A stretch of DNA of 64,000 nt from Nonomuraea aurantiaca (GCF_020215705.1 NZ_JAIWNB010000006.1:186001-250000); one strand, 5' to 3'. Numbered from the stretch's first letter, positions 8,895 to 17,385 are shown. The notes: generated by a model from the sequence alone, not told the origin. Made by a program: numbers and translations.

Positions 8895-8896
8895 GG

Positions 8897-8922
8897 ATAC
8901 TGAGTATGCATACTGAGTATGC
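8897..8922 (-). promoter_or_regulatory. Tandem PadR operator overlapping the promoter
   Basis: Two exact 13-base copies of ATACTGAGTATGC stand side by side at 8897-8909 and 8910-8922. Each copy holds the near-palindrome ATACT-G-AGTAT. The block ends three bases before the padR start codon, so a bound dimer pair would cover the -10 region. A CATACT in it could be the -10 of a leaderless transcript. Autoregulation is the usual PadR mode; the repeat is seen directly. Confidence 0.7.
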
Positions 8923-8982
8923 TCAACGCAACTGATTCGCATATTCTGGACAGGGAACGCCGTTCAGGCCGATACTCAGGGC

Positions 8983-9531
8983 ATGAGCTCGACGCATCCA
9001 CCGTTCCGCGCGTCCGACGGGGAACGCGATCGCGCGATCGACGAGCTCCGCGACCGCGCCGTCGAAGGGCGGATCTCCCACGACACCTTCGTCGGCCGGG
9101 TGGATCAGGCCCTGCGGGCGCGCAACCGCCACGAGCTCGACGAGCTGGTCGCCGATCTGCCCCGCCGCCGGACGTTCCGCCAGCGGGTGACCGACGCGGT
9201 GTCGAACGTCTCCGACTTCACCACCCGCCTCCAGGCGGCCTGGCGCCGGCCGCGCCTGCCCAGGCTGGCCCTGCCCGACGACCACCGCGTGCGCTATGTG
9301 GTCGGTCGCGGGTCGGCCTGCGACCTGGTGCTGTCCGACCTGACGGTCTCGCGGGTGCACGCCGAGCTGCGGCGCGAGGACGACGGCGGATGGATGCTGG
9401 TCGACCTGGGTTCGCTCAACGGCACGCGGCTGAACGGCTGGCGACTGGTCGGACCCGCCAAGATCAAGTCGGGCGACGAGGTCTCGTTCGGCGACTGCGG
9501 CTTCATGGTGAACGCCGGCCAGCTCTCCTAG
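8983..9531 (+). CDS. DUF1707 and FHA domain protein
   Basis: 182 residues. The N-terminus (RASDGERDRAIDELRDRAV to HELDELVADLP) is the DUF1707 (SHOCT-like) helical domain common in actinobacteria. The C-terminal FHA domain has its phosphothreonine-binding signatures: YVVGRGSACDLVLSDLTVSRVHAEL and LGSLNGTRLNG. FHA domains bind phosphothreonine peptides, usually made by Ser/Thr kinases, so this is a likely signalling adaptor. There is no membrane segment. It is divergent from padR. Confidence 0.88.
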   Translation: MSSTHPPFRASDGERDRAIDELRDRAVEGRISHDTFVGRVDQALRARNRHELDELVADLPRRRTFRQRVTDAVSNVSDFTTRLQAAWRRPRLPRLALPDDHRVRYVVGRGSACDLVLSDLTVSRVHAELRREDDGGWMLVDLGSLNGTRLNGWRLVGPAKIKSGDEVSFGDCGFMVNAGQLS

Positions 9532-9654
9532 GCGCTTTCCTGGGTACGGGCCCGCCGTACGACTGACCCCAAAGATACGGATATTTGCGGATTACAGGCT
9601 GCGTGCGCTGCCGCATGATCCCAGGCGAGACCCCCAGTCCTCATTGGAGACCCC

Positions 9655-11199
9655 ATGCGGCGCACCTCAGCATCCCTCGTCGCGGGCGCGCTCGTCGCGG
9701 CCCTCGCGTGGGCGTCCAGCCCCTCCTCCCCCGCCGTCGCGCTCGACCCCTCGGCGGGCGTCGCGGACCTGAACCAGGACATCAATCAGATTCTCGCCGA
9801 CTCGCGGCTCACGGTCGGGCGGGCCGGCGTGGTCGTCAAGAGCGTGGCCAACGGCGACGAGCTGTACGCCACGGACGCCGGCAAGCTGATGATCCCGGCC
9901 TCCAACACCAAGCTGTTCACCTCCGCCGCCGCCGTCGATACGCTCGGCCTGGACTACCGCTTCCCCACGACCGTGCTGAGCGGCGGGCGCAAGATCGGCT
10001 CCGTGCTGACCGGCGACCTGGTCCTGCGCGGCACCGGCGACCCGACGATGCTGGCCGAGGACTACGACGCGCTGGCCGCCAAGGTCGCCGCCTCGGGCGT
10101 CAAGCTGGTCGCGGGCAAGCTGGTCGCCGACGACACGTGGTTCGACTCCGTACGGCTCGGCAACGACTGGACCTGGGACGACGAGACGGCCTACTACGCG
10201 GCGCAGATCTCCGCGCTGACCGCCTCCCCGGACCGGGACTACGACGCCGGTTCGGTGATCGTCTCCGTGGCGGCCGCCGGCAACGAGGTCAAGGTGTCGA
10301 CGACGCCCGAGACCGACTACCTGAAGATCGTCAACAAGGCCACCGTGGGCACCACGACCGACGTGCTCATCGAGCGGCAGCACTCCACGAACACCGTGGT
10401 CATCACCGGCACCGTGGCCGACCCGTACCAGGAGTGGGTGGCCGTGGACGACCCCACCCGCTATGTGGCCTCGCTGTTCCGCAAGTCCCTGGCCAAGCAC
10501 GGCGTCCGCGTGGCGGGTCCGACCGTCACCGGCGCGGCCCCGTCCGGCGCGACCACGCTGGCCGAGCACCAGTCGATGCCGCTGAGCGAGCTGCTGGTGC
10601 CCTTCCTCAAGCTCAGCAACAACATCCACGCCGAGATCCTGACCAAGGCGATGGGCCGCAAGGTCTCCGGCCAGGGCACCTGGGCGGCCGGGCTCAAGGT
10701 GAGCACCGACTTCGCCAAGGCCAACGGCGTGCAGGTGCTCAACATGCGGGACGGCTCTGGTCTCTCGCGCCGTGACGGCTTCGCGCCGGGCTCGATCGTC
10801 CAGCTGCTGAGCGCCGTACGCGCCAAGCTGTGGTTCAAGACCTGGTACGACGCGCTGCCCATCGCGGGCAACGCCGACCGGTTCACCGGCGGCACGCTGC
10901 GCAGCCGGATGCGCAACACCGCCGCCGCCAACAACGTGCACGCCAAGACCGGGTCGCTGACCGGCGTCACGTCGCTGTCGGGCTATGTGAACAGCGCGGA
11001 GGGCGAGCCGCTGGTGTTCTCCATCATGCTCAACCAGTTCCTGTCGGGCTCGCCGAAGGACATCGAGGACAAGATCGCCATCCGGCTCGCCCAGTTCTCG
11101 CGGACCGCGCCGGTGAACACCGTGTCGCAGCTCCGCGCGCCGGATGAGAGCGCGACCACCGACCTCGAGTGCTCCTGGCTCAAGCCCGCCGCGTGCTGA
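9655..11199 (+). CDS. dacB: D-alanyl-D-alanine carboxypeptidase/endopeptidase (class C PBP, PBP4 family)
   Basis: 514 residues with a Sec signal peptide (basic start, hydrophobic stretch, AVALD cleavage region near residue 30). The three penicillin-binding motifs are present: S83-N-T-K86 in PASNTKLF, S-N-N near residue 321 in LKLSNNIHAEI, and K431-T-G in HAKTGSL. The domain inserted between the first two motifs is typical of PBP4 (peptidase S13). It trims peptidoglycan outside the membrane. It is followed by a strong terminator. The gene stands alone. Confidence 0.93.
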   Translation: MRRTSASLVAGALVAALAWASSPSSPAVALDPSAGVADLNQDINQILADSRLTVGRAGVVVKSVANGDELYATDAGKLMIPASNTKLFTSAAAVDTLGLDYRFPTTVLSGGRKIGSVLTGDLVLRGTGDPTMLAEDYDALAAKVAASGVKLVAGKLVADDTWFDSVRLGNDWTWDDETAYYAAQISALTASPDRDYDAGSVIVSVAAAGNEVKVSTTPETDYLKIVNKATVGTTTDVLIERQHSTNTVVITGTVADPYQEWVAVDDPTRYVASLFRKSLAKHGVRVAGPTVTGAAPSGATTLAEHQSMPLSELLVPFLKLSNNIHAEILTKAMGRKVSGQGTWAAGLKVSTDFAKANGVQVLNMRDGSGLSRRDGFAPGSIVQLLSAVRAKLWFKTWYDALPIAGNADRFTGGTLRSRMRNTAAANNVHAKTGSLTGVTSLSGYVNSAEGEPLVFSIMLNQFLSGSPKDIEDKIAIRLAQFSRTAPVNTVSQLRAPDESATTDLECSWLKPAAC

Positions 11200-11277
11200 C
11201 GCCTTCCGCTATGGCTGGAAGCTGACGCCTCCCGTCCTGCCCCGGCTCCCACCCATCCGCGCTCGACTTCCACCCCT

Positions 11278-11313
11278 GGCCGTGCGGCTTTTCGCCGCAC
11301 GGCCCTATTTTTT
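11278..11313 (+). terminator. Rho-independent terminator of the carboxypeptidase gene
   Basis: Arms GGCCGTGCGGC (11278-11288) and GCCGCACGGCC (11294-11304) pair perfectly around TTTTC. They are followed by CTA and a run of seven T residues. Confidence 0.93.
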
Positions 11314-11332
11314 TCGCACTAGACGCGCAGGT

Positions 11333-11394
11333 GGCTGTGACTGAGCGCTTCAGTTGGCGGGAATCGCCCTCTGAAACGCTCAGTCATCACAGCC
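11333..11394. repeat. Long imperfect inverted repeat
   Basis: The outer arms begin GGCTGTGA and end TCACAGCC. The inner arms TGACTGAGCGCTTCAG (11338-11353) and CTGAAACGCTCAGTCA (11371-11386) match at 15 of 16 positions, with a GGCG/CGCC pair near the centre and a three-base TGA difference between arms. It lies between convergent genes. It could terminate the truncated methyltransferase reading the other way, or be the end of a lost mobile element. No T run follows. Confidence 0.6.
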
Positions 11395-11412
11395 GGTCGT
11401 GACGAGACGCCA

Positions 11413-11908
11413 TCAGTTGGCTTCCAGCACGAAGAACAGGAAGCTCAGGAATCTCGTCCGGGTGGGCTCGATCTCGCGTAGCTCCTCGGGGAACAGTTCG
11501 CGGGCTTCCGGCACAAACGGCGGTTCGCTGATGACGCTGATGCGAAAGCCGGCCGCGGTGAAGGCTTCGGTCATCTCGTGCAGCGGGTCCCAGAAGCTCA
11601 TCTGGGCGCTCTGCCCACCCATGGTCCATTCTTCGATCCGGTTACGGGTTCCGAAATAGCCGGGCTTTTCCCCGGCCATGGCGCTCATGAGGGTGAACAC
11701 GAAAGGATGGTCGACCGAGACGAGAAGTCTGCCACCAAGCTTTAGCACGCGTCGCACCTCGGCCAGTGTCGGTCCCCAGTCTTCCAGATAGTGCAGCACC
11801 AGGGACGCAATGACATCGTCAAACGCGTCGTCGGGGAAGGGCAGTGGGCTGGCCAGATCGATCACCCGCAGATCCGCGTCGGTGCCCAGCCGCCGTCGGG
11901 CCTGCTCG
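11413..11908 (-). pseudogene. 5'-truncated class I SAM-dependent methyltransferase
   Basis: The readable part starts at about QARRRLGTDADLRVIDL and continues through the methyltransferase core (DDVIASLVLHYLEDW, RVLKLGGRLLVSVDHP) to a normal C-terminus. The N-terminal 70 or so residues, including the glycine-rich SAM motif, are missing. The frame continues upstream only as nonsense that overlaps the membrane-protein gene. The junction (about 11903-11911) directly joins this remnant to the 3'-truncated neighbouring gene, so one deletion removed the end of one gene and the start of the other. It cannot bind SAM normally. Confidence 0.8.
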
Positions 11909-12524
11909 GGCGGACGAGCAGGTAGGTGCCAAGCGTGGCGGACAGCAGCAGCCAGATGCTCAAGGTGGCGTTCGCCAGCAGGACCAGCGCCCACAACAGG
12001 GTGACCTGGACGAAGCAGCTGCGCATGCGCTCATGCGCCATGACGGCCCGGGGCAGCCGGACGTATTCGCCGACCAGTTTGCCGACCAGCGGGCGGCGCA
12101 GCCATACCGAGGCAAGGAACATCACGCTGAAGCAGATGGTGCCCAGCTCGGGTTGCAGGAAGTAGACGATGGCGCTGCCGCTCCAGGCCGCCAGCGAGAC
12201 GCGGGCGGTGATCGTGACGGTGGCCAGGATCATGCTCGGGGAAAGGGGGCGGCCGCGCAGCCGCCGCCAGGCCAGGCTGCCGTAGGCCCAGGCGAGCACT
12301 GCGGCCAGTGCGCTGTTCAGGCCGAAGGCAGCCAGCGCGGTGTAGAACAGCGCGAGCGGGATGATGACCGCCTCTAGCAGGCGCGGTATGGCCTGTCTGG
12401 CCAGTGATTTCAGGCTGGGAAGGGCCACCGGCATCGCTCCCGGCCCCAGCTGGGCGGGACCGGCCACGGGCGGGGGCGAGCTGGTGCCGGTGCCGGCCTG
12501 GATGGTGGCCACGACGTCCCCCAT
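11909..12524 (-). pseudogene. 3'-truncated VC0807-family (septation protein A-like) membrane protein
   Basis: The product has about six hydrophobic helices (AVIIPLALFYTALAAFG, SAIVYFLQPELGTICFS, LLWALVLLANATLSIWLLL) and matches the VC0807/intracellular septation A-like family. It is readable up to SATLGTYLLVR. Normal proteins continue with a last helix, but here the frame enters methyltransferase DNA and ends at 11862 with a foreign tail. The ATG at 12524 (MGDVVATIQAG) is the likely start. An internal ATG (MPVALPSLKS) is the alternative. A fusion product may still be made. Confidence 0.75.
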
Positions 12525-12710
12525 AGACCCGAAGAGGCCTTGGCCGGGGTGTGCTGCGAGCAGCCGGGCGCCCAAGCATCCATCGCGGCTCACCGCCTCA
12601 GGCCGGCAGCCGGACACCTCTCAGTCAACGTCCGTCGCCGCCGTGCGGATACGGGTGAAGTCAGAAAGGCTCATCGTCGCCGCCGATCGCCAACACCCGC
12701 CCGGCGGCGC

Positions 12711-13082
12711 TTACGGGGATTGAGCGCCGGTCAGCGCGAGGGCGGCGCGGGCCATTGATGCCAGCCGCTTGACGGCCGTTCTCCCGTTCGGGCTGGCCTG
12801 CCCGTAGGCCACCTGGGCCAGTCGCCACAACGCCAGCCCGGCGAAACCGATGGCGACCAGCCATAAGGCGATGAATCCACCGGGGTAGGCGACGACGCGT
12901 GCATCGCTCCTGAGGCGTCGGCCGCCTCACCGCCGGCGCCCACGCCGATCTATTACCGCCAGCACGCCGATCAGCAGGTAGTTGACGCCGCATGCCGCGA
13001 ACCCCGCCCGGGCCGGCCACTCCAGCCAGCGGCTTGTGGCCGCCTGGCGGCCCGCGGACTTGACGCCGCTCTTCACCGTCAT
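12711..13082 (-). pseudogene. DUF1206 family protein remnant, two frameshifts
   Basis: Reading from the ATG at 13082 gives a DUF1206 N-terminus (SRWLEWPARAGFAACGVNY, then LLIGVLAV). The match then moves to a second frame (GAGGEAADASGAMHA) and to a third (YPGGFIALWLVAIGFAGLA, LWRLAQVAYGQ). It ends at TAA 12711-12713 after about 120 residues in total. Full DUF1206 proteins have three such membrane repeats in about 270 residues. This copy is therefore both frameshifted twice and reduced to one repeat. Confidence 0.75.
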
Positions 13083-13125
13083 CGCAGCCCTCCAGATGCA
13101 GCCAGCTGTTCGGCCAGTCGCTCGG

Positions 13126-13911
13126 TCAGTCGATCAGTTCCGTGCGTAGCCGGCCCAGGACGTTGCGCAGGATGCGGGAGACGTGCATCTGGGAGAGTCC
13201 GATCTCGGCGGCGATCTCGGCTTGGGTGTGGTTACCGTAGAAGCGCAGCAGCAGGATGTGCTTGTCACGCGTGGGCAGGGCGTCGATGAGTGGCTTGACG
13301 GACTGCATGCCGATGAGGGTGTCCAGTGCTTCGTCGGCGCAGGGCAGGACGTCGGCCAGGCTGGCGCGGTGGCCGCCGCCACGGCCGTCGTGGTTGTCGA
13401 AGGAGGCATCCAGCGACAGGGCGCTGTAGGCGGCCGAGGCGTCCATCGTCAGCAGGACGTCCTCCTGCGACAGGCCCATGTCGGCCGCCAGTTCGGCGAT
13501 GGTCGGCGAGCGGCCCAGGGCCTGGCTGAGGTCGGCGGACAGCCGGTTCAGCTTCGAGCGGCGTTCCTGGTGGACGCGGGGAACCCGGATGGCCCACGCG
13601 CGGTCCCGGAAATGGCGTTTGACCTCGCCCGCCATGGTGACGGTCGCGTACCGGCGAAAGTCGTGGCCGAGGCCGGCGTCGAATCCGTTGATGGCCTTGA
13701 TCATGCCGACGTAGGCGGCCTGCAGGAGGTCTTCCATGGGCTCGCCCCGGTTGCGGTAGCGGCGCGCGAGGGACTTGGCCATCCAGGCGTGCGTCTCCAC
13801 CAGCCGCTCGCGCAGCCGGACCTTATGCGCTTCCGAGATCTGCGGCCGGACCATTTCGACCAGGAGCTCTTCGGCGGTCATCTGCTCCAGAGGAATGTCC
13901 AGGACGGCCAT
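13126..13911 (-). CDS. SigB/SigF/SigG-type RNA polymerase sigma factor
   Basis: 261 residues. Region 2 reads NRGEPMEDLLQAAYVGMIKAI then FRRYATVTMAGEVKRHFRD. Region 3 is LSQALGRSPTIAELAADMGL. Region 4 ends in the helix-turn-helix QAEIAAEIGLSQMHVSRILR. This is the SigF family that controls general stress and development genes in actinobacteria, held off by an anti-sigma ATPase and released by a STAS antagonist. Candidates for both partners lie 8-10 kb away on the other strand. The start has a good GGAAGG site. It is intact and surrounded by decayed genes. Confidence 0.93.
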   Translation of the reverse strand: MAVLDIPLEQMTAEELLVEMVRPQISEAHKVRLRERLVETHAWMAKSLARRYRNRGEPMEDLLQAAYVGMIKAINGFDAGLGHDFRRYATVTMAGEVKRHFRDRAWAIRVPRVHQERRSKLNRLSADLSQALGRSPTIAELAADMGLSQEDVLLTMDASAAYSALSLDASFDNHDGRGGGHRASLADVLPCADEALDTLIGMQSVKPLIDALPTRDKHILLLRFYGNHTQAEIAAEIGLSQMHVSRILRNVLGRLRTELID

Positions 13912-14028
13912 CTATTCCTTCCTTTGCTTCCAGTGCCGTGCCGGCGGCCGGCCGGTGGCCAAGGGCGCCAAGCCGGCGGACGTGCAGGACCGCCGGCCTC
14001 AGCGTTCCCCCGCCGGCATGGGAGGGGA

Positions 14029-14499
14029 TTACCGGGTAGCTGGCTCTTCGGCGAATGGCAGCAGGCGGTGCATGACGTCGCGGTAGGAGCGCAAGGCCAT
14101 CCTCAGCTGCTCGGTGTCGCTGTGGGCGGTGTTCTTCCAGAGGTACTGCAGCTCGCTGATGCGGCTTTCCAGCGCCTGGCAGAGCGAGGCCGCCACCTCG
14201 TCCAGCAGTGAGTCGGCGCGTTGCACCGCTTCTCGGGGGTCGTCGACGAAGGACGCCTGAAGGTCGTGCCACCGGGCGCGGACGTCGACCGGGTCGCTGC
14301 CGAGCAGAGACACCGCCGGTGTCGGCGACTCGGTTGCGGGTGGTAGCTGGACTGACTGGTCGAAGACGAGCTGGTCAGACGGGGTCGCCGGCTGGGCGTC
14401 GTTGTCGTGCGTATCGACGGGTCCGGGCCGGGGTGACGGCGCCTCGGCGAATTCGTCGAGGCGCTCATCAAGGCGTTCGTGGTCGTTACGGAGGTCCAT
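14029..14499 (-). CDS. Conserved hypothetical protein with W-LQ-FVD motif
   Basis: 156 residues. The N-terminal half is low-complexity and acidic/Pro-rich. The C-terminal half carries RWHDLQASFVDDPREAVQR followed by a helical ADSLLDEVAASLCQALE. The same motif (QWAKLQERFVDAPGPAV, ADELVSAVMAERGY) occurs in the preceding gene, so the two are paralogous in this domain. Such proteins are common in actinobacteria but of unknown role. Shine-Dalgarno AAGGTGA lies six bases before the ATG. It starts six bases after the stop of the upstream gene, so they form an operon. Confidence 0.75.
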   Translation of the reverse strand: MDLRNDHERLDERLDEFAEAPSPRPGPVDTHDNDAQPATPSDQLVFDQSVQLPPATESPTPAVSLLGSDPVDVRARWHDLQASFVDDPREAVQRADSLLDEVAASLCQALESRISELQYLWKNTAHSDTEQLRMALRSYRDVMHRLLPFAEEPATR

Positions 14500-14505
14500 G
14501 TCGGG

Positions 14506-15105
14506 TCACCTTTGCTGGGAGTCGTCGGTGAGTGCTGGTTCCTTGTCGCGGACTGGGGCCTGTTGAGGGTGGTGGTCGTCGCCGTCGTCGAGGAGTTCCT
14601 CGAACAGGACGCGGTAGTGCACCATGGCCTGCCGAAGGTCCTCGGCGCAGGCCTCGTCCGGGACGGCGCGTCTGCTGATCTCGTGGGCTTGGCGGTAGTG
14701 GTGCAGGGTACGGCCGTGCACCACCGACAGGTCCACCAGCTGCTGCTCGAAGTCTTCGGTGGGATATCCGCGCTCGGCCATGACGGCCGATACCAGCTCG
14801 TCGGCCTCGGTGACAGCGGGACCCGGCGCGTCGACGAACCGCTCCTGGAGCTTGGCCCACTGCTGGGCGTAGGCCTGCCGAGAGGCGGGCGTGAGCGGCG
14901 TGATGTCCAGGGTGGCGAAGCGTTTCTCCCGGGCGCGCAGCTCCTGCTCGGCCTCGCCGCGGCTGTCTTGTTCGTTGAGGGTGTGTTCGCATTCGGGGCC
15001 GAAGCGCCGGCGAAGGCCTTGCCGGCGCTGGCGCAGCAAGACGTAGCCGACGGCCAGCGCCAGGACCACCGCCACGGCGACGGCCAGCCAAATCATCGTG
15101 GACAT
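14506..15105 (-). CDS. Membrane-anchored conserved hypothetical protein with W-LQ-FVD domain
   Basis: 199 residues from the ATG at 15105 (AGGAGG five bases upstream). It has one N-terminal helix (IWLAVAVAVVLALAVGYVLL) followed by a basic RQRRQGLRRRFG stop-transfer. A cytoplasmic helical region follows: SRGEAEQELRAREKR, then AQQWAKLQERFVDAPGPAV, and SVVHGRTLHHYRQAHEI. The layout suggests a membrane-tethered helical protein facing the cytoplasm. Its domain is shared with the next gene. It overlaps the end of the DUF6458 gene by 13 bases. No function is known. Confidence 0.8.
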   Translation of the reverse strand: MSTMIWLAVAVAVVLALAVGYVLLRQRRQGLRRRFGPECEHTLNEQDSRGEAEQELRAREKRFATLDITPLTPASRQAYAQQWAKLQERFVDAPGPAVTEADELVSAVMAERGYPTEDFEQQLVDLSVVHGRTLHHYRQAHEISRRAVPDEACAEDLRQAMVHYRVLFEELLDDGDDHHPQQAPVRDKEPALTDDSQQR

Positions 15106-15485
15106 GTCTGCCTCCTGCAGATGCCGATGTCTTCGCGCACGCCCTGCAAGGAGGGGCCGAAGACAGCGGGTTGACAAAGGTTGACGGCCTTCAGCGGCAC
15201 GCCGATATATCGGTGTGCCGACTGATCCTGACTGTCAATCGGGGCTGTGGCGGCGGTACGGCCGTTGACGCGGTCGTCGATGACGTCCTGGCGGCTGCGA
15301 ACCGTCGACTGGCTCCAGCGTGACCTGGTGCGCAGCAGCAGAGGCAGCAGTAACCCGACGCCGCCGCCGAGCATCAGGACGACACCGACAATGCGCAGGT
15401 CGACGCCGCCCACCGAACCGTCCGCCAGGGCGAAGGTGAGGATGGCGCCGAAGACGATGACCGCGATGGCTCCGGCGACGGGCAT
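15093..15485 (-). CDS. DUF6458-like small membrane protein
   Basis: About 130 residues. Two helices (AGAIAVIVFGAILTFALA and LRIVGVVLMLGGGVGLLLPLLL) separated by DGSVGGVD match the short DUF6458 family. The C-terminal 65 residues are hydrophilic and not family-like, extending into the next gene. The ATG at 15485 follows GGGGGTG; a GTG one codon earlier is possible. It leads a three-gene run with the two W-LQ-FVD proteins. Confidence 0.75.
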   Translation of the reverse strand: MPVAGAIAVIVFGAILTFALADGSVGGVDLRIVGVVLMLGGGVGLLLPLLLRTRSRWSQSTVRSRQDVIDDRVNGRTAATAPIDSQDQSAHRYIGVPLKAVNLCQPAVFGPSLQGVREDIGICRRQTCPR

Positions 15486-15528
15486 CACCCATCACCCCCG
15501 CCGCGGCAGGAACGTGAGCTGGGCGGGA

Positions 15529-15825
15529 TCATCGGCGGCCGGCCCAGCGGCCGGTTCGGCGACCAGTGCGGCGGCCGGTGATCAGGTTGTAGGCGAGCAG
15601 CAGGACTGCCGCGCCGACGATGGCGCAGATCCAGGTGGACAGGTTGAAGAAGCCCTGGATGCCGGCGACGTGGAACACCTGGGTGGCCACGAAGCCGCCC
15701 AGCAGCGCCCCGGCGATGCCGAGCATGAGAGTGATGATCAAACCTTGCTGGTCTTTGCCGGGGACCAGCATTCTGGCCACCAGCCCGGCGACCAGTCCGA
15801 GGATGATCCAAGCGATGATGCCCAT
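15529..15825 (-). CDS. GlsB/YeaQ/YmgE family stress-response membrane protein
   Basis: 98 residues with three hydrophobic segments. IIAWIILGLVAGLVARML and the following GKDQQGLIITLMLGIAGALLGG contain the family glycine pattern. FVATQVFHVAGIQGFF and ICAIVGAAVLLLAYN then precede a basic tail of GRRT repeats. The family (transglycosylase-associated) is general-stress induced in many bacteria. The ATG at 15825 has GGGAG six bases upstream; the longer frame is not needed. Location near a SigF-type gene fits. Confidence 0.9.
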   Translation of the reverse strand: MGIIAWIILGLVAGLVARMLVPGKDQQGLIITLMLGIAGALLGGFVATQVFHVAGIQGFFNLSTWICAIVGAAVLLLAYNLITGRRTGRRTGRWAGRR

Positions 15826-16052
15826 GGCCGAACTCCCTTTGGCGGTGCATCGATGTCTGCGCGGGATCGGTCTTCCGGACCGGTCGAAGCAGGGGATCGG
15901 CCGCTGCATGAGTGCCGGCGCCGACGGTCGAACTCGTTCGCCTTGAGCCAACACCCACGCGTGCCGTACGGGAACAGGCGATCCGGGAAGGGCCCATCTC
16001 CAGAACCGATCACCCCGGCTTCGAGGGGCGTACAGCGTTCAGTGTCGGTGCG

Positions 16053-17024
16053 TCAGACAGGCTCGTCGCTGTGGCTGGCGGCTGTCGGGGCGTCTTCGCT
16101 GGGTGCTGGTTCGGTGGGCGGGGCGGCGGGTTCCAGCCAGCCGCGCCGTTGGGCGAGGTGTCGGGCGCTGTTGAGGACGGTGGCGATGCGGGGCGAGGGG
16201 TTGGCGTCGTGCCATAGCAGTGACCAGGGGTAGTGCGTGGTGGGTTCGGTCAGGGGCCGCCAGGTGGTGCCGGGCCGGTTGGAGGTGCGGAAGGAGGAGG
16301 GGATGCAGTGTACGCAGCGGTGCTGCAGGACGAGGTCGGCGGCGGCGCGGGTGCTCTCGACGGTTCCCTCGTAGACGGTGGGCGCGAACCCGGCCGAGCG
16401 GCACAGCGCGATGACGAACTGGTTGAGCTCCGGGGTCTGGGATTCCTCGCCGAGCAGCAGGACTTCGTCGGCAAGGGCGGCGACGGGGACGCCGTCCATG
16501 TCGGCGAAGCGGTGGTCGTCGGGCACCAGGACGCCGAGCGGATCGAGCCTGATCAGCTTGGACGTCACCTCGGCCGGGGTCTGGGAGGCGTGTCCGATGG
16601 CGATGTCCAGGCGGCCGTCGGCCAGTTGCCGGTACTGCTCGGGGGTGCCCGCTTCGACCTGGTGGATGGTGAGGTCGGGATGGTTGCGCTGGAGTTCGCG
16701 CAGGATCTGCGGCATGGTGTCGTAGCCGGCGTCGATGATGCCGACGCGCAGCGTGGGCGCTGAGGCGACGGCGTTGCGTGCGGCCTGCCCGGCCCGGCCC
16801 ACGTGGTCGAGGATCTGGCGCGCCTCGATGAGGAAAGCGGCGCCCGCCGGGGTCAGAGCGACGTGGTGGGTGCTGCGATCCAGTAGCCGCACTCCCAGCT
16901 CGCGCTCCAGCCGCTGCACCTGCTGGCTCAGCGCGGACTGCACGATGTGCTCCCGGGCCGCCGCCCGGCCGAAATGCAGCTCCTCGGCCAGCGTCACGAA
17001 ATAACGCAACTGGCGCAGTTCCAT
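16053..17024 (-). CDS. LysR-family transcriptional regulator
   Basis: 323 residues starting MELRQLRYFVTLAEELHFG, the standard LysR helix-turn-helix (HIVQSALSQQVQRLERELG). An effector-binding domain follows (LRVGIIDAGYDTMPQILRE, DIAIGHASQ, VLVPDDHRFA). The last 25 residues are a Pro/Ala-rich tail. The ATG at 17024 is chosen by homology; the longer frame is not protein-like. There is no divergently transcribed target gene. The gene immediately upstream is the small membrane protein on the same strand. Confidence 0.9.
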   Translation of the reverse strand: MELRQLRYFVTLAEELHFGRAAAREHIVQSALSQQVQRLERELGVRLLDRSTHHVALTPAGAAFLIEARQILDHVGRAGQAARNAVASAPTLRVGIIDAGYDTMPQILRELQRNHPDLTIHQVEAGTPEQYRQLADGRLDIAIGHASQTPAEVTSKLIRLDPLGVLVPDDHRFADMDGVPVAALADEVLLLGEESQTPELNQFVIALCRSAGFAPTVYEGTVESTRAAADLVLQHRCVHCIPSSFRTSNRPGTTWRPLTEPTTHYPWSLLWHDANPSPRIATVLNSARHLAQRRGWLEPAAPPTEPAPSEDAPTAASHSDEPV

Positions 17025-17110
17025 GCCCACCACCCCTTCCCGACCGGGCGGCGCCGATATGGATCGTCTTCCTGCACTGTAGACCCTCGCGAGCTTCGAC
17101 AGCCCTGGCG

Positions 17111-17308
17111 CTACTTGCTGGGCTGGGGAGTCTGGCAGGCGATCTTCGGGTTCATACCAAGATAGTTGAGCGGCCCTGCCAGGATCGTCACCGCGATGGT
17201 GGCCACCTGATTGCAGTTCTCCACCGGTCCTGTGTAGTAGCTGCGCTGGCCTGCGGCGACGGCGCCGGCGATCAGCCACAGGATCAGCACTGCTGATGCG
17301 ATGCGCAT
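17111..17308 (-). CDS. Small membrane protein, 65 residues
   Basis: Begins MRIASAVLILWLIAGAVAA, a single N-terminal helix. A conserved-looking segment follows (QRSYYTGPVENCNQVATIA, then VTILAGPLNYLGMNPKIAC) with two cysteines, ending QTPQPSK. Similar 60-70-residue proteins are common in actinobacteria, with no known role. GGAGG lies eight bases before this ATG. It sits downstream of the broken terC gene on the same strand. Confidence 0.8.
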   Translation of the reverse strand: MRIASAVLILWLIAGAVAAGQRSYYTGPVENCNQVATIAVTILAGPLNYLGMNPKIACQTPQPSK

Positions 17309-17385
17309 CGGTCCTACCTCCATCTTTGTTCTTGCGCGGGGGTGGCGGAGACGATGGAGTTGTCGGGCGGAGTCATCGGGCGGAG

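Noticed and set aside
12661..13020. 119-residue ORF over the DUF1206 relic
   Set aside because: Its translation is not family-like. The three-frame DUF1206 match explains the region better.
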